The position numbers and the translations under genes are program-made. Positions 47,361-59,500 of a stretch of DNA of 64,000 bases are shown here, one piece after another. Position 1 is the stretch's first letter. Every line of letters begins with the position of its first letter. This DNA is from Sweltsa coloradensis (taxonomy: Eukaryota > Arthropoda > Insecta > Plecoptera > Chloroperlidae), in the NCBI GenBank assembly GCA_024449915.1, contig JAMZAV010000165.1, positions 310,001-374,000 on the forward strand. Direction: 5' to 3'. The notes under the pieces were generated by a model, which was not told where the DNA came from, ran no database searches, and saw only the letters and a list, made by a program, of their open reading frames with translations.

Positions 47361-47494
47361 AATTGCTTGAAACTATCTTCCTAACCAGCAGGATGTTTGC
47401 ACCAGATTGGTTGAAAGTTGAAACCTAATTTCCATCATGAGCTTAGAGGCCTACACCTCATCCTGCTGGTAAGGAAGATAGCTTCAAGCAACAA
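47361..47494. repeat. Short foldback repeat
   Basis: TTGCTTGAAACTATCTTCCT then AACCAGCAGGATG is answered about 70 bp later by CATCCTGCTGGTAAGGAAGA and TAGCTTCAAGCAA, giving arms of about 33 bp. No open frame. Confidence 0.7.
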
Positions 47495-47499
47495 TTTAC

Positions 47500-49140
47500 T
47501 GTCACATAATGTTTCAAACAACAGGTCCATGCTGTGAAATTATATTAATTTGATAAAAATTTTAGAGCATGTGAGGTTTAGTTGTAATTACTCTGTTGGA
47601 CTATACACTGCACTGTATTAAATAAATAACCAGATTTAAAAAAAGATTTCAGTCGTCTTTATTGACAGGTGGACTATAACGGTTCAGTATCCACAAGAAC
47701 GTCCTTCATTACTACCCAAACTTACCAGAAAAAAACGTTCATCTAAGTATCTCCGTTTGGGGTCCGTACAGTTTTCCAATCACCCACCTGCCACTGGAGG
47801 TTCTTTGGTTGTTGATCACGTTATTTGAATGATATTTATTTAAATGTAAATGAAAATGTAGGCCTATATGCATAGGAATGTATACAATGCAGTTGAAAAT
47901 AGCCAAATGTATGTTTGTATGTCATTTAATAACATCACTACATTGTTAAATGTTATATAATAATATAATATTGTCACTTTACCGACCTGCTGACTGAAAA
48001 GCCCGGGTGGGTTAGACCCTTAATTTGAATGAAATTACTTCTTGGTCGGCATGTGACACCTGTAACTCTAAGCTCTCTGAACTAGCTCTGCATGAGACTA
48101 ATAGTGTGAAAACCTGGCCCTAGCAAAACATGTACAACATGGAACACTCCACACAGGGGGCGCACAGCACCGCCTGGGGTTAGTTAGTTGGGTGGGGTAC
48201 CCAACTGGGGTGCGGTCATCAGTCTTACCGCGCGTGTTAGCGCTGAGTCGCGTCGTCTCAGGGTCTGCTCCGGATGGCGCCAGCCGGCCTCGCCCGCTGG
48301 TTCTTAACCTAGGGTGGCTAGCACAGGGCTGCCTAGTTACGGACGGAAGGTCCTTGAACTTTATGTAAATATTTAAATGACGTGGGAGGCAGGGTACTAG
48401 CATGCACTACTTAGGCCAGTCATTTAAAACATCGTAGGTCGCAAAAAATTGCATAGTTCTGATTTTTTGGGATGTTGTTAGGATAGATACCAATAGTGTA
48501 AAACCAAGTTTGCAGCTTCGAAAGACCTGTGCTAAATGCATGGTGCTCGAAAAACCATCTTTTATTCGGACTTTTTTCAAGTTTTGGCTTATAACTTCTA
48601 CAATGTGCATCCTACGGACATTTTACATTTTTACATACATACATGTTTAAAGTAGATAAACTTTGCTACGATTTGAGTGCAACCGCAGCTCCGTAGGTTG
48701 AATAGGTTCCGAGATACAGCACTTCAAAAATAGGCACTTTTTCCCAAAAAGTTTGAAATTGTAGTTTTAGCCGTCTTCCGAGCAGAATATCGGCTAACAT
48801 ACTCATCCTACGAGGAAAGTCATGGGAAATAAAGTTGTAGAGCAGTTATTTATCTTTAATTTAAGCCCAAGCAAAATCCTGTAGGATAAATAGTTTCTTT
48901 GTTATCAGGAGAAAACGAAAAATTAAGGAAATCGGATTTTTATGAAATGGAGCCGGACGAATTGTAACTCAGTAAAAAATGGTTTATATCATGCAAAATG
49001 AAATTGAGTGCAATTTAATAATAATTAGCTATAAATTTATCAAAATTTCAAAAATATTTTGATAGTGTGGGGGACCTGGGACGTGAAATGTTGAACGTGA
49101 AGTGATGGCGGGAGCTCAGCTGACTCCTGCGACAGAAATA
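47500..49140. other. Intergenic sequence with a GC-rich patch at 48120-48390
   Basis: The patch includes GTTAGTTAGTTGGGTGGGGT and ACCGCGCGTGTTAGCGCTGA. It resembles 5' untranslated DNA of some LINEs in composition only; I cannot name it. The rest is AT-rich without gene signals. Confidence 0.35.
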
Positions 49141-49377
49141 CACAACGCGGTAAATGTGCAGTATAGCGGACGTGGGTATTATAGCGGACGTGGTATGGAC
49201 AGTTTTTTTTATGTGTACCTACAAAACCTTTAACGTCGCTATTTTAAATCTAAAGTACCTACTGATCAAAAACTGATACAACCTGGCAGTTTTTGATCAG
49301 TAGGTACTTTAGATTTAAAATAGCAACGTTGAAGGTTTTGTAGGTACTTTAGATTTAAAATAGCTACGTTAAAGGTT

Positions 49378-50029
49378 AAAGCCATCCGATTAATAGTCGG
49401 CATAAATTACTTGGAATCATGTAAAGAACATTTTAAAGACCTTAAAATACTTACGTTTCCAAGCTTATATATATATCAAGTTATCATGTACGTTAAAATT
49501 AGCAAAAGTATAAAGACAAATGTGACAATTCATAGTCATAATACCAGGAGTAGGGATAATGTACATATAGCTAGGCATAATCTAGCTAGATATGAAAAAG
49601 CACCTGTATATGCTGGAACAATTTTAATGAATCTGCTACCAAGCAACATAAAAGAAATTGCAGACACAGATAAATTTAAAAGCTCACTTGAAAATTACCT
49701 AATTGGGAAAGCATATTATCAAGTTGATGATTATGTACAGGAACACAAGTTCAAACATGTATATTTTAACCAGTAAGCCAAGCTTGTATTTTAAATTTTA
49801 AATGGATTTTGCACTTCATGTATATCTATGAAGCTATGAATCTATGTATTATGTGTGTTGTATGTGTTTGTGTATGTATTTGTTATTTGTGTATGTATGT
49901 ATTAGGAATAGTTCTGTAATAGTTTTTAGGCCTAGTTGCCTATATTATGTTCATGACATGTTTCATACATCTGTGATGTTAAAACGAAACTCGAATTAAA
50001 TAAATAAATAAAAATAATAAATAAATAAA
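49378..50029 (+). mobile_element. 5'-truncated LINE inserted in the foldback element
   Basis: The frame 49411-49776 encodes an RT C-terminal tail (ESCKEHFKDLKILTFPSLYI ... HNTRSRDNVHIARHNL). It is related to the end of the 31888-35640 LINE (RRYFKELNTLTLYGLYIY). It ends in an (AAAT)n-like tail and is flanked by a 17-bp target duplication TAGC(T/G)ACGTTAAAGGTT at 49361-49377 and 50030-50046. Confidence 0.8.
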
Positions 50030-50079
50030 TAGCGACGTTAAAGGTTTTGTAGGTACACATAAAAAAAAACTGTCCATAC

Positions 50080-50425
50080 TGTAATGTATCCAGATAATGT
50101 AGGAACTAGGTCTGAGTAGGCGGTACCTATATTCACAGGCCACGCCTTTACTTCCTAAGTTTACCAGTGGTATGAACTGCACCACAGCAGTTCAAGGGTT
50201 GTACTAACTGTATGTGTACTAAATAGTTTTGGTAAAAGAAGGGGCGTTTTCCCGACGCCATTCCTCTGTGGTTCCTTACTGGGGAAACATCTACATAACT
50301 GTGCATAACCATGTATCAAGTGTATTATGTGTATCTAATAAATAGTTAATATGAATTGAAGCATAATTACTACCATTAGGTACTAAATCCTACTACTACT
50401 ACTAGTGGTGTGCAAGGACACCACA
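50080..50425 (+). repeat. 5' LTR
   Basis: Starts TG and ends CA, 346 bp. By eye it is identical to the 3' LTR along its whole length. AATAAATAG near 50338 could serve for polyadenylation, and a short (TAC)n run lies near the end. Confidence 0.92.
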
Positions 50426-50539
50426 GTTGGCGACGAGGATGGGATGGAAGGTACTGTGAATATTCAAAACATAATTTCGAGGCCCTAGGCCGTGCTCTAG
50501 GCCTAGGCGAGATACGACGCCATTTGACAAGGTGATTTC

Positions 50540-51300
50540 GTGATTTTCACAATGTCCAAAATTGGGTCATTGGGGCCTTATGATGCAGCAGAGGAAACCT
50601 GGACTGCATACATTGACAGGTTTGAAAATTTCGTAACTTGCAATAAAATTGAAGACAATTTGAAAAAGAGCACTTTTCTAACAGTAGTGGGAGCAAGAAC
50701 ATACACATTGCTTCTTGGGTTGTGTGCCCCGACAAACCCAAAGATCTAGCATACAATGAGCTAGTGGAAGTACTGTCCAAGCACATAAGTCCGGCTCCAG
50801 GGAAAATAGCGGAAAGATACAAATTCTACCAAGCTGTCCAACAGGATAACGAGTCGATCCAAGATTTCGTAGCTAGAATAAAAAGTCTCACTACATACTG
50901 TGGATTTGGGACCAAGGATAAAGGAAGCTCTTCGAGACCGTTTCGTGTGTGGTCTACGTTCCGATAGGATTCGAGTTCGTCTTCTAGAGAAGGGTGACCC
51001 CACATTCGAAGACGCAGTAGCCCTAGCAGCCACGTTAGAAGCCGCGCAGAAGGATGCAACAGCCATGGGGAGGGAGCGTCCAGCGGTCTACATCAACTAG
51101 GCCTACAACCCCGAGGGAAGATCATGAGCAAGCCAAAGCCTACAGCCCGATCAACAGCAGAACCCGCAGTGGTACCCAGTACCAGTACTGCACAACAGGC
51201 GGGAGGTATTTCAAAAGCAAATATCGATGTTTTCATGCAATGGAGAAAACCATACTAGAGATAACTGTAAATTCAAAAGTTATGTTTGTAATTTAGCAAA
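50540..51300 (+). pseudogene. gag region, frameshifted
   Basis: The coding signal moves through three frames (50540-50749, 50722-50967, 50900-51100), with a capsid-like pattern (ETWTAYIDRFENF, SIQDFVARIKSL, EALRDRFVCGL). A single-knuckle-like CFSCNGENHTRDNC follows near 51228. At least two frameshifts and a stop separate these parts. Confidence 0.75.
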
Positions 51301-51375
51301 AGGACAGGGCATATTGCCAAGGCCTGTCGTAGCCAAGCTAATAATAGAGGAACTAAGCCAACGCAGTTCTTATCT

Positions 51376-54300
51376 ATGGCAGATACACCAGTGGATAAAC
51401 CCCTGGATGATTCTAGTGTATTGTTCCAATTGAACTCAAAGACAGATTGTATGCCTCCAATAATTGTGCCAGTAATTCTGGAGGATAGTTTAGTAAGCAT
51501 GCATTTAGACACCGGTTCTGCAGTAACCGCAGTCTCTTTCAAATTCTTTGAACAATATCTCAAGCACCTTGTATTCCAACCATCGAATTTAACTTTACAA
51601 ACGTATGCCAAGCATAGCATCACACCTAAGGAGTGGTGATGGTAAAATGTAAGGTTAAAGGTGGACAGGTTCATTCTTTACCATTACAGGTCATTGCAAA
51701 TGGTGGTCCTCCTATTCTAGGCAGAGATTGGTTACTAACCTTGTTTGGGGAAAATTGGATTACCGGATTGTTGAATGTGCAACAACATGAAGGCGAGCCT
51801 CCACAGGCTGGTACAGTACATTTCAGTGAAGTAGAGCATAATGCAGCAGTGGAAGCATTAATTGCAAAATTTCCTAAAGTATTTCAGGAAGGGTTAGGAA
51901 CATTTACTAAAGCTAAAGGTAGCTTACATGTTAAAGAAAATGCTATACCCAAATATTATAAAGCTAGGCATCTACCGTATTCATTACGACCCAAGGTAGA
52001 AGCAGAGTTAGAGAGATTAACTAATCTAGGTATTATTACGCCAGTGGATTATAGCGAGTGGGGTACTCCTATAGTTCCAGTACCAAAAGAAGATGGCAGT
52101 GTTCGCATATGTGGCGATTTTAAACTAACACTCAATCCCGTGTTAGAGACTGATAGATATCCTGTTCCAAGGATCGATGACTTGTTTGCAACGCTACAAG
52201 GCGGTCAGCAGTTTACTAAATTAGACTTGACTATGGCCTACCAACAAATTGAATTAACGGAAGATTCTAAAAAGTATGTAGTTATTACTACTCATAAAGG
52301 TCTGTTTAGGTACAATAGGATTCCGTACGGAGTATCGTCCGCACCTGGTATTTTTCAAAGAATTATGGAACAATTGTTAGCCGATATTCCAGGAGTTAGA
52401 GTATTTCTGGATGATCTCCTAGTTACAGGTAGAACACGACAAGAACATTCCGAACGATTGGAACGAGTTCTAGGCCGATTAGAGGAAAGTGGTTTCACAG
52501 TACAGCGAAGTAAATGTCAATTCTTCCAAGATTCTGTGTCATATGTAGGACATACCATTGATCGGGAAGGGTTGCGTCCCTCTCCGAAAGTAGATGCAGT
52601 TATTAATGCACCATGTCCTCAGGATATTTCACAGCTACGAGCCTTAATAGGTCTTGTGACATTCTACAGCAAGTTCATTCCGAACATGGCTTCTTTGTTG
52701 AAACCATGGTACCATTTACTGGAAAAGGATGCGGAATTCAAATTTGATCATAACTGTAGGGTGGTTTTTGATAAAGTAAAGAAAATCTTGTCATCTAATC
52801 CTCTCTTAACACACTACGACCCTGATAAACCCTTAAAATTGGTATGCGATGCTAGTGCGTATGGGTTGGGCGCAGTCTTAGTGCATGTTATGCCAGACAA
52901 TTCGGAGCAGCCGATTGCCTATGTTCCCGCACCTTGACCAAACATGAAGTTCATTATTCGCAGATTGATAGAGAACCCCTAAGCATCTATTGGGGCGTAC
53001 AAAAATTTTTCCAATACTACTATGGCAGACATTTTCTACTGGAAACTGATCACCAAGCCTGACGATTATATTCGGTCCTAAACGTGGTATTCCAGTGATG
53101 GCAGCCAGTCGATTGCAGAGGTATGCATTCTTTCTTTCTGGTTTTTCATTTGACATTTCGTATGTTAAGTCTCGCGATAATGTAGCGGATGCATTTTCGC
53201 GACTTCCTCTCAAATGTACAGAATCTGCCGATGCAGATACTTCCTACATTAATTTGTAACTTCTAGTAACTTACCAGTGTCTTGCAAAGACATAGCAAAG
53301 GAAACGCGAAGTAACAGTATTTTATCGAAAGTGTACAATTTTGTAGTAAGGGGTTGGCCAGAATCAACTACAGGTTTAGCACCGGAGCTAATGCCCTATT
53401 ACTACAAACGTTTAGAACTTTCAGTTGAGCATGGAGTTCTCATGTGCTATCGAGTGATTATACCATCCAAATTTCAAGCTCATTTCTTAGCCGAACTACA
53501 TGACAGCCATTTAGGAGTAGTGAAAATGAAGGGACTTGCACGTACGTACTTTTGGTGGCCTAACATAGATAAACAAATCGAAGAGTTAGCTGCTTCTTGC
53601 ATAAGTTGTTTAGCTCACAGGCCGTCACCGGAAAAGGCACAGTTGCATGTTTGGGAGAATGTAACAAAACCTTTCGAACGTGTGCATCTTGATTTTCTGG
53701 GTCCCCTTCATTCAAAAATGTTTCTGGTGTTAGTGGACGCATATTCCAAATGGGTGGAAATTTTGTAAGTTCCATCTACCGCGGCGGTCCATACTATTCG
53801 ACGACTTCGTTACCTCTTTGCGCAATTGGTGTACCCAAATTAGTAGTATCAGACAATGGTCCTCCATTCCAGTCAGCAGAGTTCAAACAGTTTTTGCAGT
53901 CCAATGGTATTCGACAAAGTTTTTCTCCTCCATATCATCCCGCTACCAATGGATTAGCCGAAAAACATGGTTCGAACTTTCAAATCCAAAATAACGTCCA
54001 TACTAGAGTCTGGATCCGATTGGAATCAAGCTATTTCTAAGTTCCTTTTGTTGTATAGAAATACGGTTCATTGTACAACAGGGGAAACTCCGGCTAAGCT
54101 ATTTCTCAATAGAGTATGCAGAACTAGGTTAGATGCGATCTTCCCAAGCACATCCTCTTTTCGTGAACAGCAACAGTCTAAGCAAATACAGAATGCACAT
54201 GGTTCTAGAGTAATGTCCTTTGCAGTTGATGACAGAGTGCTGATAAGGGATTATAGAGGTAATCAGAAACAGAAATGGATTCAAGGCAAAATACTCCAAC

Positions 54301-54674
54301 AGTTAGGTCCAGTCACGTATAAAGTTTATGTCCAGGGAGAGGACATAGTGTGGAAAAGACATGTAAATCAGTTATTAGCTGATCGGAGTAATGTTGTAAG
54401 AGACCCGCCGTATAATGCGGAGAGGGAGATTGAGGTACAAAGTAATATTGAAAATGTACAAAGTGATGATGAGTTAGTGCAAATGCAGGAAGGTGAACAG
54501 AACACTTCTCCAAGTCAGGATACAGTGGTTGAGTTGGTTTCAGATCAGGGAAAACCCATAATTACGTCACCTCCAGCCACCACTACTCCGGCCTTGGAAA
54601 AGCCTTCTGGGCCAGGGTTTGAGAAACGATACCCTGTAAGATTAAGAAAACCCAAAGTACGGTTTGATGTGTAA
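51376..54674 (+). pseudogene. pol region: protease, RT, RNase H, integrase, frameshifted
   Basis: The protease has DTGS near 51508 and ILGRDWL. The long RT frame (51633-52937) carries the FLDD active site near 52404. The RNase H start (VCDASAYGLGAVL) is followed by a broken stretch at 52937-53276. Integrase shows an H-H-C-C zinc region (53490-53620), the first Asp in HLDFLGP, the second in SDNGPP near 53850, and a C-terminal basic tail ending KPKVRFDV. Breaks fall near 51635, 52937, 53767 and 53960. Confidence 0.85.
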
Positions 54675-54890
54675 CAATGAGTATGTAAGAACTATTCTTG
54701 TAAAATTCTGTATTATAATAATATTCATTATGTTGTTATGTTATCATTGGTGCCTACCGAGTAGCCAGTAGGAGAAAACCATTAGTATGTAAGAACCATT
54801 CTTGTAAAATTTCTGTATCATGCTGGTATTCATTATGTTTTATTGTTTCTTCCTGTTGTTACCCTGCTTTGAAATTAAGCCTAGGGGAGT

Positions 54891-55236
54891 TGTAATGTAT
54901 CCAGATAATGTAGGAACTAGGTCTGAGTAGGCGGTACCTATATTCACAGGCCACGCCTTTACTTCCTAAGTTTACCAGTGGTATGAACTGCACCACAGCA
55001 GTTCAAGGGTTGTACTAACTGTATGTGTACTAAATAGTTTTGGTAAAAGAAGGGGCGTTTTCCCGACGCCATTCCTCTGTGGTTCCTTACTGGGGAAACA
55101 TCTACATAACTGTGCATAACCATGTATCAAGTGTATTATGTGTATCTAATAAATAGTTAATATGAATTGAAGCATAATTACTACCATTAGGTACTAAATC
55201 CTACTACTACTACTAGTGGTGTGCAAGGACACCACA
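54891..55236 (+). repeat. 3' LTR
   Basis: 346 bp, same termini and sequence as the 5' LTR, followed directly by the CATAC target duplication. Confidence 0.92.
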
Positions 55237-55413
55237 CATACCACGTCCGCTATAATACCCACGTCCGCTATACTGCGCATTTACCCACAACGCAATGTAA
55301 ATAAGTATTTATTAAATGCGTAATCAATTTTATAATAAATTACTACAAAGGGGTAGATATGTAATATTAGGGTTACCTTTACGCACTTAGCGATACAGTC
55401 GTGTTCTTTTGAA

Positions 55414-55515
55414 AGACCCAGGGTCGTCAGACCATGGAGTTATAAATAGTACATCCAACTCCATGGTCAGACCATGTACGCCAGTACTATTTATAACTCC
55501 ATGGTCAGACGGCTC
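55414..55515. repeat. Palindromic repeat with GTCAGACCATGGAGTTATAA arms
   Basis: GTCAGACCATGGAGTTATAA with ATAGTAC is mirrored by GTACTATTTATAACTCCATG with GTCAGAC. The loop carries another GGTCAGACCATG. It can fold into a cruciform or hairpin of about 27-bp arms. Function unknown. Confidence 0.65.
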
Positions 55516-56528
55516 TTCTTGGGGCTCCGGAGACTCCTCTATTGTTGGATTATATCTACTATCACACACATAAACAAAAACTTGTAGAAATACAGCCAAA
55601 CCTTACACACTCATAAGAAATGAGATCTAAAAAAAGGGCCAAGCTCATCTACCCTTCCACATTTGCGCATTCTTAATTCAAAAACGTACAGTGTCCCATA
55701 ACAGCATCCTCGAAAAGCTTGGCAAAATAGAATTGCGATTATTAATTTAAACGTAATAGTTCAACCAAGAGACTATATTTCTATAACCATAATGTCCATG
55801 TAAAATATGAACATTGTAGCCCCACCCGTCTGGTCAGAATCGCGGGCCGATTGAAACTGACGTATTAGATGTTAGCAGTAGCAGTAGCAGTAGCTAACAT
55901 CCTTAAAGTGATTTTGAGCATGTTTCAAGCCATTTTTTCACCAAGAAGGAATGATCGTACCGCAATAAAATTTGGCATGTGTTGGCAGGTACCTAAATCC
56001 CCTCGATTGGGATAGTTTTCAAAGTGCACATCACGTTACATGACGGCTGGGTAACACCTCGAAATCACCCCAACTCTAATTGCTGTATAAGGTGCTTGAG
56101 TGTGTAGCGCGCCACGGCTTGGCTGCGGTGCCCTGACGGGCACCTAGATTCTCGTTGGTAGAAGTAGTATCTATGGTTCCGGTTTTGACCGAGTTTGTAT
56201 GAAATACATAAAATAAAATAATAATAATAATAATGCGCCACAGTAGCCTATAATTTCTATAAAATAGTCTAGGGAGGAGAGACTGGCTAGATTCAGCCTT
56301 ATGTAGGGGTCTAACATGGAGTTTTCCTAGTTATTAGATTAGAATTTTGTAAGTTTGAAGCAGATGCTATTTGCCCGCCACACCGCCAACAACAACAACA
56401 ACGCCCGCCATATAGCAGCGGACAACAGTCACCACAAACTCAAAGGCGGTGAGAAGTTTGTTTTTGTTTACGTTTGCAGTTGCACTTTGCTTTTGCACAT
56501 TCATTGGATTCTGCTTGTTTATCTCGTA

Positions 56529-59500
56529 ATGGACCTTACGCTGTGCAAAATACCTGTGGAAGGTGGAAATGGTTTCTTAAGACTGCAAGTAGAATGGTCC
56601 AGTGAAAGATTCAGAGTCATAGTTTTCCACGCCGAGTCAGTATGGACAGGAAAGGTAACTTTTCCTCGCCCTAAGCCTTGCTTTATTCCCGAGTTGTCAA
56701 CCCTAACCTCTCTCGTCTGGCTCATTCTTCTGCAGTGACCAACCGGCCAGTGGCAGATTTTTATTCCCTCTTCGTCTTCAACCTTTATCCCTTTAATTCT
56801 ATCTATGTAAGTCTATACATCTTTTTGGGCCCGGGGTAGAATTGTCTAAACCCAAAGGTAGGGCCTAGGCATATTCCTCTGCCGATCGTAGAAGGCGAGA
56901 GAAGAGGCAAAGTCCATCTTGCAAACATCAGCTAGCCTAGGCAGAGTATGTAGGGGAGTATTTATTAATACTTCTGTAGGCCTACCTGTAGGCACAAAAA
57001 CACAAGGTTTTCCAGCTTCCTTTTGGGGGTTAGGGGGATGGTCGTGTGAAGCACATGCTTTCTTGTAGTCAAGACCGACTAGGCTAGGCCTACACTCGGC
57101 CTACATAGTTAGACCTCGGCCTACTTTCGTTTTTCGAACGTTGACATTAGGTCTACTAGCTAAAATTGAGTGGGAAATCGGTGCGCTGGAGTAGGCCCTA
57201 GCCCTACAGAAGTTTAACCGAGTATTCTACTTTTTACTCCCCAACACTTCTTTCAGAAATGGGAAATATCCTAGCAGACTTAAAGTATCAGTGATCCAAC
57301 CAGTAAGCAAGGTTGTAGGGTCTAATAAAATACAGGATTTTAGACCGATAAATATGTTATCAATTGTAGATAAGTTATTTGAAAGTATAGCACATGATCA
57401 ATTAGTTGAATATCTTGAAGTGAATAACCTCATAGGCCCTATGTAAAAATCAATCAGGATTTAGACAGAAACACTCATGTGAGACAGCAGTACAGAATGC
57501 ACTAAGTACATGGTTGGAGGCTAAAGACAAGAATATGTCAACTATAGTGGTAGGCCTATGGTATGTCTGGATCTGAAAAGAGTTTTTGAAACAGTGAATG
57601 TGGGTATACTTATAGGCCTAAATAAGCTAAGAGATATGTATGGAAGAAAAGGAATGGCACTAGAATGGATAAAGGATTTCATGACTCTGAGAAAATAGAA
57701 GGTTAGATATAGAAACAAGTTGTCGGATGAAATAGAGTGCGATAATGGAGTACCCCAAGGCTCCATACTTGGACCTCTGTTTTTTTATCATGTAGCCTAC
57801 ATTAATGATGTAACAAAGAGTTGTAAAGTGGCTTTCATCAATATATATGCTGATGACATGCTACTGTCCATAAGTGGGTATAATGTAAATGAAATAATAG
57901 GATTAATGAACATTGAACTGGCAAGAATATTTGTTTGGCTATGTATAAACAAACTAAAACTGAATGTATGTAAATCAAAAAGAATGCTAATAAGAGGAAG
58001 AAATGGTAAAGAGAGTGAATATGTGCTTAACCTAGAAGTTGGAAATGAAGTGATAGAAAGGGTAACTGAATTAAAATATCTGGGCATAATAATTGACGAC
58101 AAACTAGACTTTAAGTCACATGCAAACTTTCTAATTAAAAAAATTGGAAAGAGAATTGGGTATTTGAGAAGAATGAGAGGTAAATTGACAAGCTGGACCA
58201 GAAACATGATTTATAATAGTATAATCAGACCCCAATTTGAATATGGTGCTACTATCTTGTATCAGCTGGGGAAAAATGATAAACAGAGATTACAGATACT
58301 GCAAAATAAAGCTATGAGGTGTATAATTAGGTGCGGAAAAAGAACCCCAATAGGCCTAGTACAGATGCTGAGTACATTGAAATGGCTAAGTGGTGAAAAT
58401 AATTTGCTATTCTTAGTACGGTATTAGTATTTATATTTAAGATTAGAAATAATATGATGCCTAATTATCTTGTTGAAAAGATTACAGACAGAAGAGGAGT
58501 GCATAATATTAATACAAGAGGAGAGGTGGAAGGTAACTTTTTTCAGAAATACATGTAGTAGTAAACAATGGCAAAATTCAATATTTATATCTGGGCTCAA
58601 GGAATTTGACAAGTTGCCACGTGTAATAAAGGAAATAAAAAGTCTGGGTATGTTCAAATCCAAATGTAACAACTGGATAAACAGCAGAGAACTTGAATAG
58701 GATAAAATACTTTAATCATAGGTAATAATAGTTTTTAGTTGTAGAAGAAATACTGTGTGAAATTATAGCTTAATGTGAACAATTTTGAAAATGCTCAATA
58801 CTAATGTAAATGGAATGTAATGAATGGCTAAATGAGCCAACAAATAAAGCATAATATACATACAAATATACATACATACATTACAAATCTAGAAGCGAGC
58901 TCTGACCGTCGACAATAGAAACTCACCCTTGCCCTAGCTACCCTTGCCTGTGATTGGATCTGTCCAGCATGGCAACTTACGGTTGCTCAGCTGACACTTG
59001 GTCGTACTAAACCAATTCAGCTTATTCCTATTCAGATCATTACCAGTCTTAGGGAGGAATGTGTTACTTTTTCAGTAACTTTAGGTTAGGGTATGGAAAC
59101 ACATTCCTTTTCTTACATCAGGAACTTAAACTTTTTTGGAGTTAGTTTGAAGTTTGAACATTGAAATTAACTTTTAAAAATAGTTAATTTACAGACCTGG
59201 GTAGTAACGTAACGGAAGTAACGCGTTACTGTAACAAAATTACTTTTTTCAGTAACGAGCCAGTAATTTAATTACAATTTTCTCAAAGTAACGGAAGAGT
59301 AATTTCACTACTTTTATCATTAAATTTGGCGTTAGTAACGCGTTACTTTTGCCGCGCGGCCCGCGCCTTTGTGTATCAAATATCAGTCACTGGGCCAGTG
59401 CGCTTGCTGCCTTTCTACGTATCGCCCGCTTGAGCAATGTGCATGCAGCATTTCCAACATTTTGTAGGTCTGATCGAGAGATTTCAAGTCCCGAGTTTTT

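Larger units (their letters stand above)
50080..55236 (+). mobile_element. Ty3/Gypsy-type LTR retrotransposon, inactive
   Basis: Two 346-bp LTRs (TGTAATGTAT...GGACACCACA) enclose the element. The 5-bp duplication CATAC lies at 50075-50079 and 55237-55241. TTGGCGACGAGGAT follows the 5' LTR as a probable primer-binding site, and a purine-rich AGGGGAG precedes the 3' LTR. Domain order is gag, protease, reverse transcriptase, RNase H, integrase, which defines the Ty3/Gypsy group. There is no env-like frame before the 3' LTR. The coding part is broken by several frameshifts and stops. Confidence 0.92.
49149..55285. mobile_element. Foldback element interrupted by a LINE and an LTR retrotransposon
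   Basis: The left arm starts GGTAAATGTGCAGTATAGCG and runs through GTATGGACAG to CCTTTAACGTCGCTATTT (about 49149-49245). The right arm is its inverted complement, split by the LTR element (50030-50079 plus 55242-55285). The 8-bp duplication CACAACGC lies at 49141-49148 and 55286-55293. A second inner palindrome (GATCAGTAGGTACTTTAGAT) lies at about 49245-49320. Without the two guests the element would be roughly 0.3 kb. Confidence 0.82.

Noticed and set aside
50080..55236. Endogenous retrovirus
   Set aside because: No env-like frame is present; gag-pol order and the lack of a third gene fit a Ty3/Gypsy retrotransposon.
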